Notes under the pieces: generated by a model
Told to the model about the DNA's origin: nothing
Seen by the model: only the letters and a program-made list of their open reading frames with translations
Databases searched by the model: none
Position numbers and translations under genes: made by a program
Assembly: GCA_029856375.1 (NCBI GenBank)
Contig: JAHQWX010000124.1
Coordinates: 1 to 6,054 of the forward strand
Length of the DNA: 6,054 bases
Origin: Promethearchaeia archaeon
GTDB taxonomy: Archaea > Asgardarchaeota > Lokiarchaeia > Sigyniarchaeales > SOKP01
Reading direction: 5' to 3'
Shown: in pieces, positions 5,633 to 6,054 of the stretch
Position numbering within the stretch: the stretch's first letter is position 1
Layout: the number at the start of each line of letters is the position of its first letter

Positions 5633-6054
5633 GTCGTATTTGCATTTTGTACATTTTCCATCTTTCGTGATATTAATTTTCTTAGTATCAAATATGAATC
5701 GTTCAATGGCTAAACTCCCACAATTTGGGCAGTAAGTGTTCTCGTATTGATGGCCAGGGACATTTCCAACGTACACATAATCTAATCCAATTGCTTTCCC
5801 TATCTCATAAGCGGTTTCTAACATTACTATGGGCGTATTGATTGTTACGCCATGCTCTGTAGACTTATAAGCGGGATAAGATTTGGTAATATGCCACGGA
5901 GTTTCTTTTCCCAACTCCTCGTAGATTCTTGAGGCCATTTCCTCGAAAGTTGATGGATCTGAATTTAATCCCGGGATTATTAAAGTGGTTATTTCTATGT
6001 GCATTCCTAATTCTTTCGCTAGTTTTGCGTTTCTCCACACTTTCTCAATATCAG
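5615..6054 (-). CDS. amrS: AmmeMemoRadiSam-system radical SAM enzyme, C-terminal part
   Basis: The gene runs off the right edge, so only the last 146 or so codons are present. The GTG at 6038-6040 is an internal Val, because the frame stays open upstream (DIEKVWRNAKLAKELG). Family features are ITTLIIPGLNSD, TPWHITKSYPAYK, and DYVYVGNVPGH followed by ENTYCPNCG. These match the C-terminal half of the PflA-like radical SAM protein that occurs with AMMECR1 and Memo proteins. Four cysteines, CPNC (codons at 5731-5729 and 5722-5720) and CTKC (5653-5651 and 5644-5642), form a zinc-ribbon-like C-terminus. The CxxxCxxC cluster motif that binds the 4Fe-4S/SAM centre would lie outside the window, so activity cannot be judged here. 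Neither AMMECR1 nor Memo is visible in the window; they could lie to the right. I am not certain of the substrate of this system. The stop codon lies inside the 3' end of the convergent helicase gene. Confidence 0.88.
   Translation of the reverse strand, partial: DIEKVWRNAKLAKELGMHIEITTLIIPGLNSDPSTFEEMASRIYEELGKETPWHITKSYPAYKSTEHGVTINTPIVMLETAYEIGKAIGLDYVYVGNVPGHQYENTYCPNCGSLAIERFIFDTKKINITKDGKCTKCKYDLSIIV

Noticed and set aside
1..6054. CRISPR array, transposase, integrase, tRNA or rRNA
   Set aside because: No spaced direct-repeat array, transposase motifs, terminal inverted repeats or tRNA-like cloverleaf were seen, and conserved genes fill almost all of the window.

Overview
The window reads as AT-rich archaeal chromosome. 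The evidence is TATA-like boxes at the expected distance upstream of starts, a GGTGA ribosome-binding site of the archaeal type before one small gene, an apparently leaderless start at another, and a compact layout in which intergenic gaps are 138 bp or less. An Asgard-type (Lokiarchaeia-like) archaeon is my best guess from the gene mix and base composition, but nothing in the window proves it.

Layout, left to right. (1) Bases 2-961, plus strand: a multi-pass membrane protein of the drug/metabolite transporter type with NIPA/EamA-like features, cut by the left edge. (2) Bases 1017-1190, plus strand: a 57-residue Lys/Gly-rich protein built largely of VKKG-like tetrapeptides, with its own TATA-like box and a good GGTGA site, followed by an inverted repeat and T-tract that look like a terminator. 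(3) Bases 1235-3316, minus strand: a 693-residue metallo-beta-lactamase/beta-CASP-type nuclease related to RNase J, with a complete set of metal ligands and an extra segment of about 165 residues before the HxHxDH motif. (4) Bases 3317-3454: a divergent promoter region with two TATA-like blocks, an 11-bp direct repeat and a perfect 9-bp inverted repeat that may be an operator. (5) Bases 3455-5632, plus strand: a full-length UvrD/PcrA/Rep-type SF1A helicase with all motifs intact. (6) Bases 5615-6054, minus strand: the C-terminal part of the AmmeMemoRadiSam-system radical SAM enzyme, cut by the right edge and overlapping the helicase tail to tail by 18 bp.

The helicase and the RNase J-like nuclease are divergently transcribed from a shared control region. 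Co-regulation of two nucleic-acid enzymes is therefore possible, but it is an inference. The transporter and the radical SAM gene have no visible functional link to them. I see no mobile element, CRISPR array, tRNA or rRNA. Most of the window is ordinary. The small Lys-rich gene, the nuclease insertion and the dyad in the divergent promoter are the parts most worth a second look.
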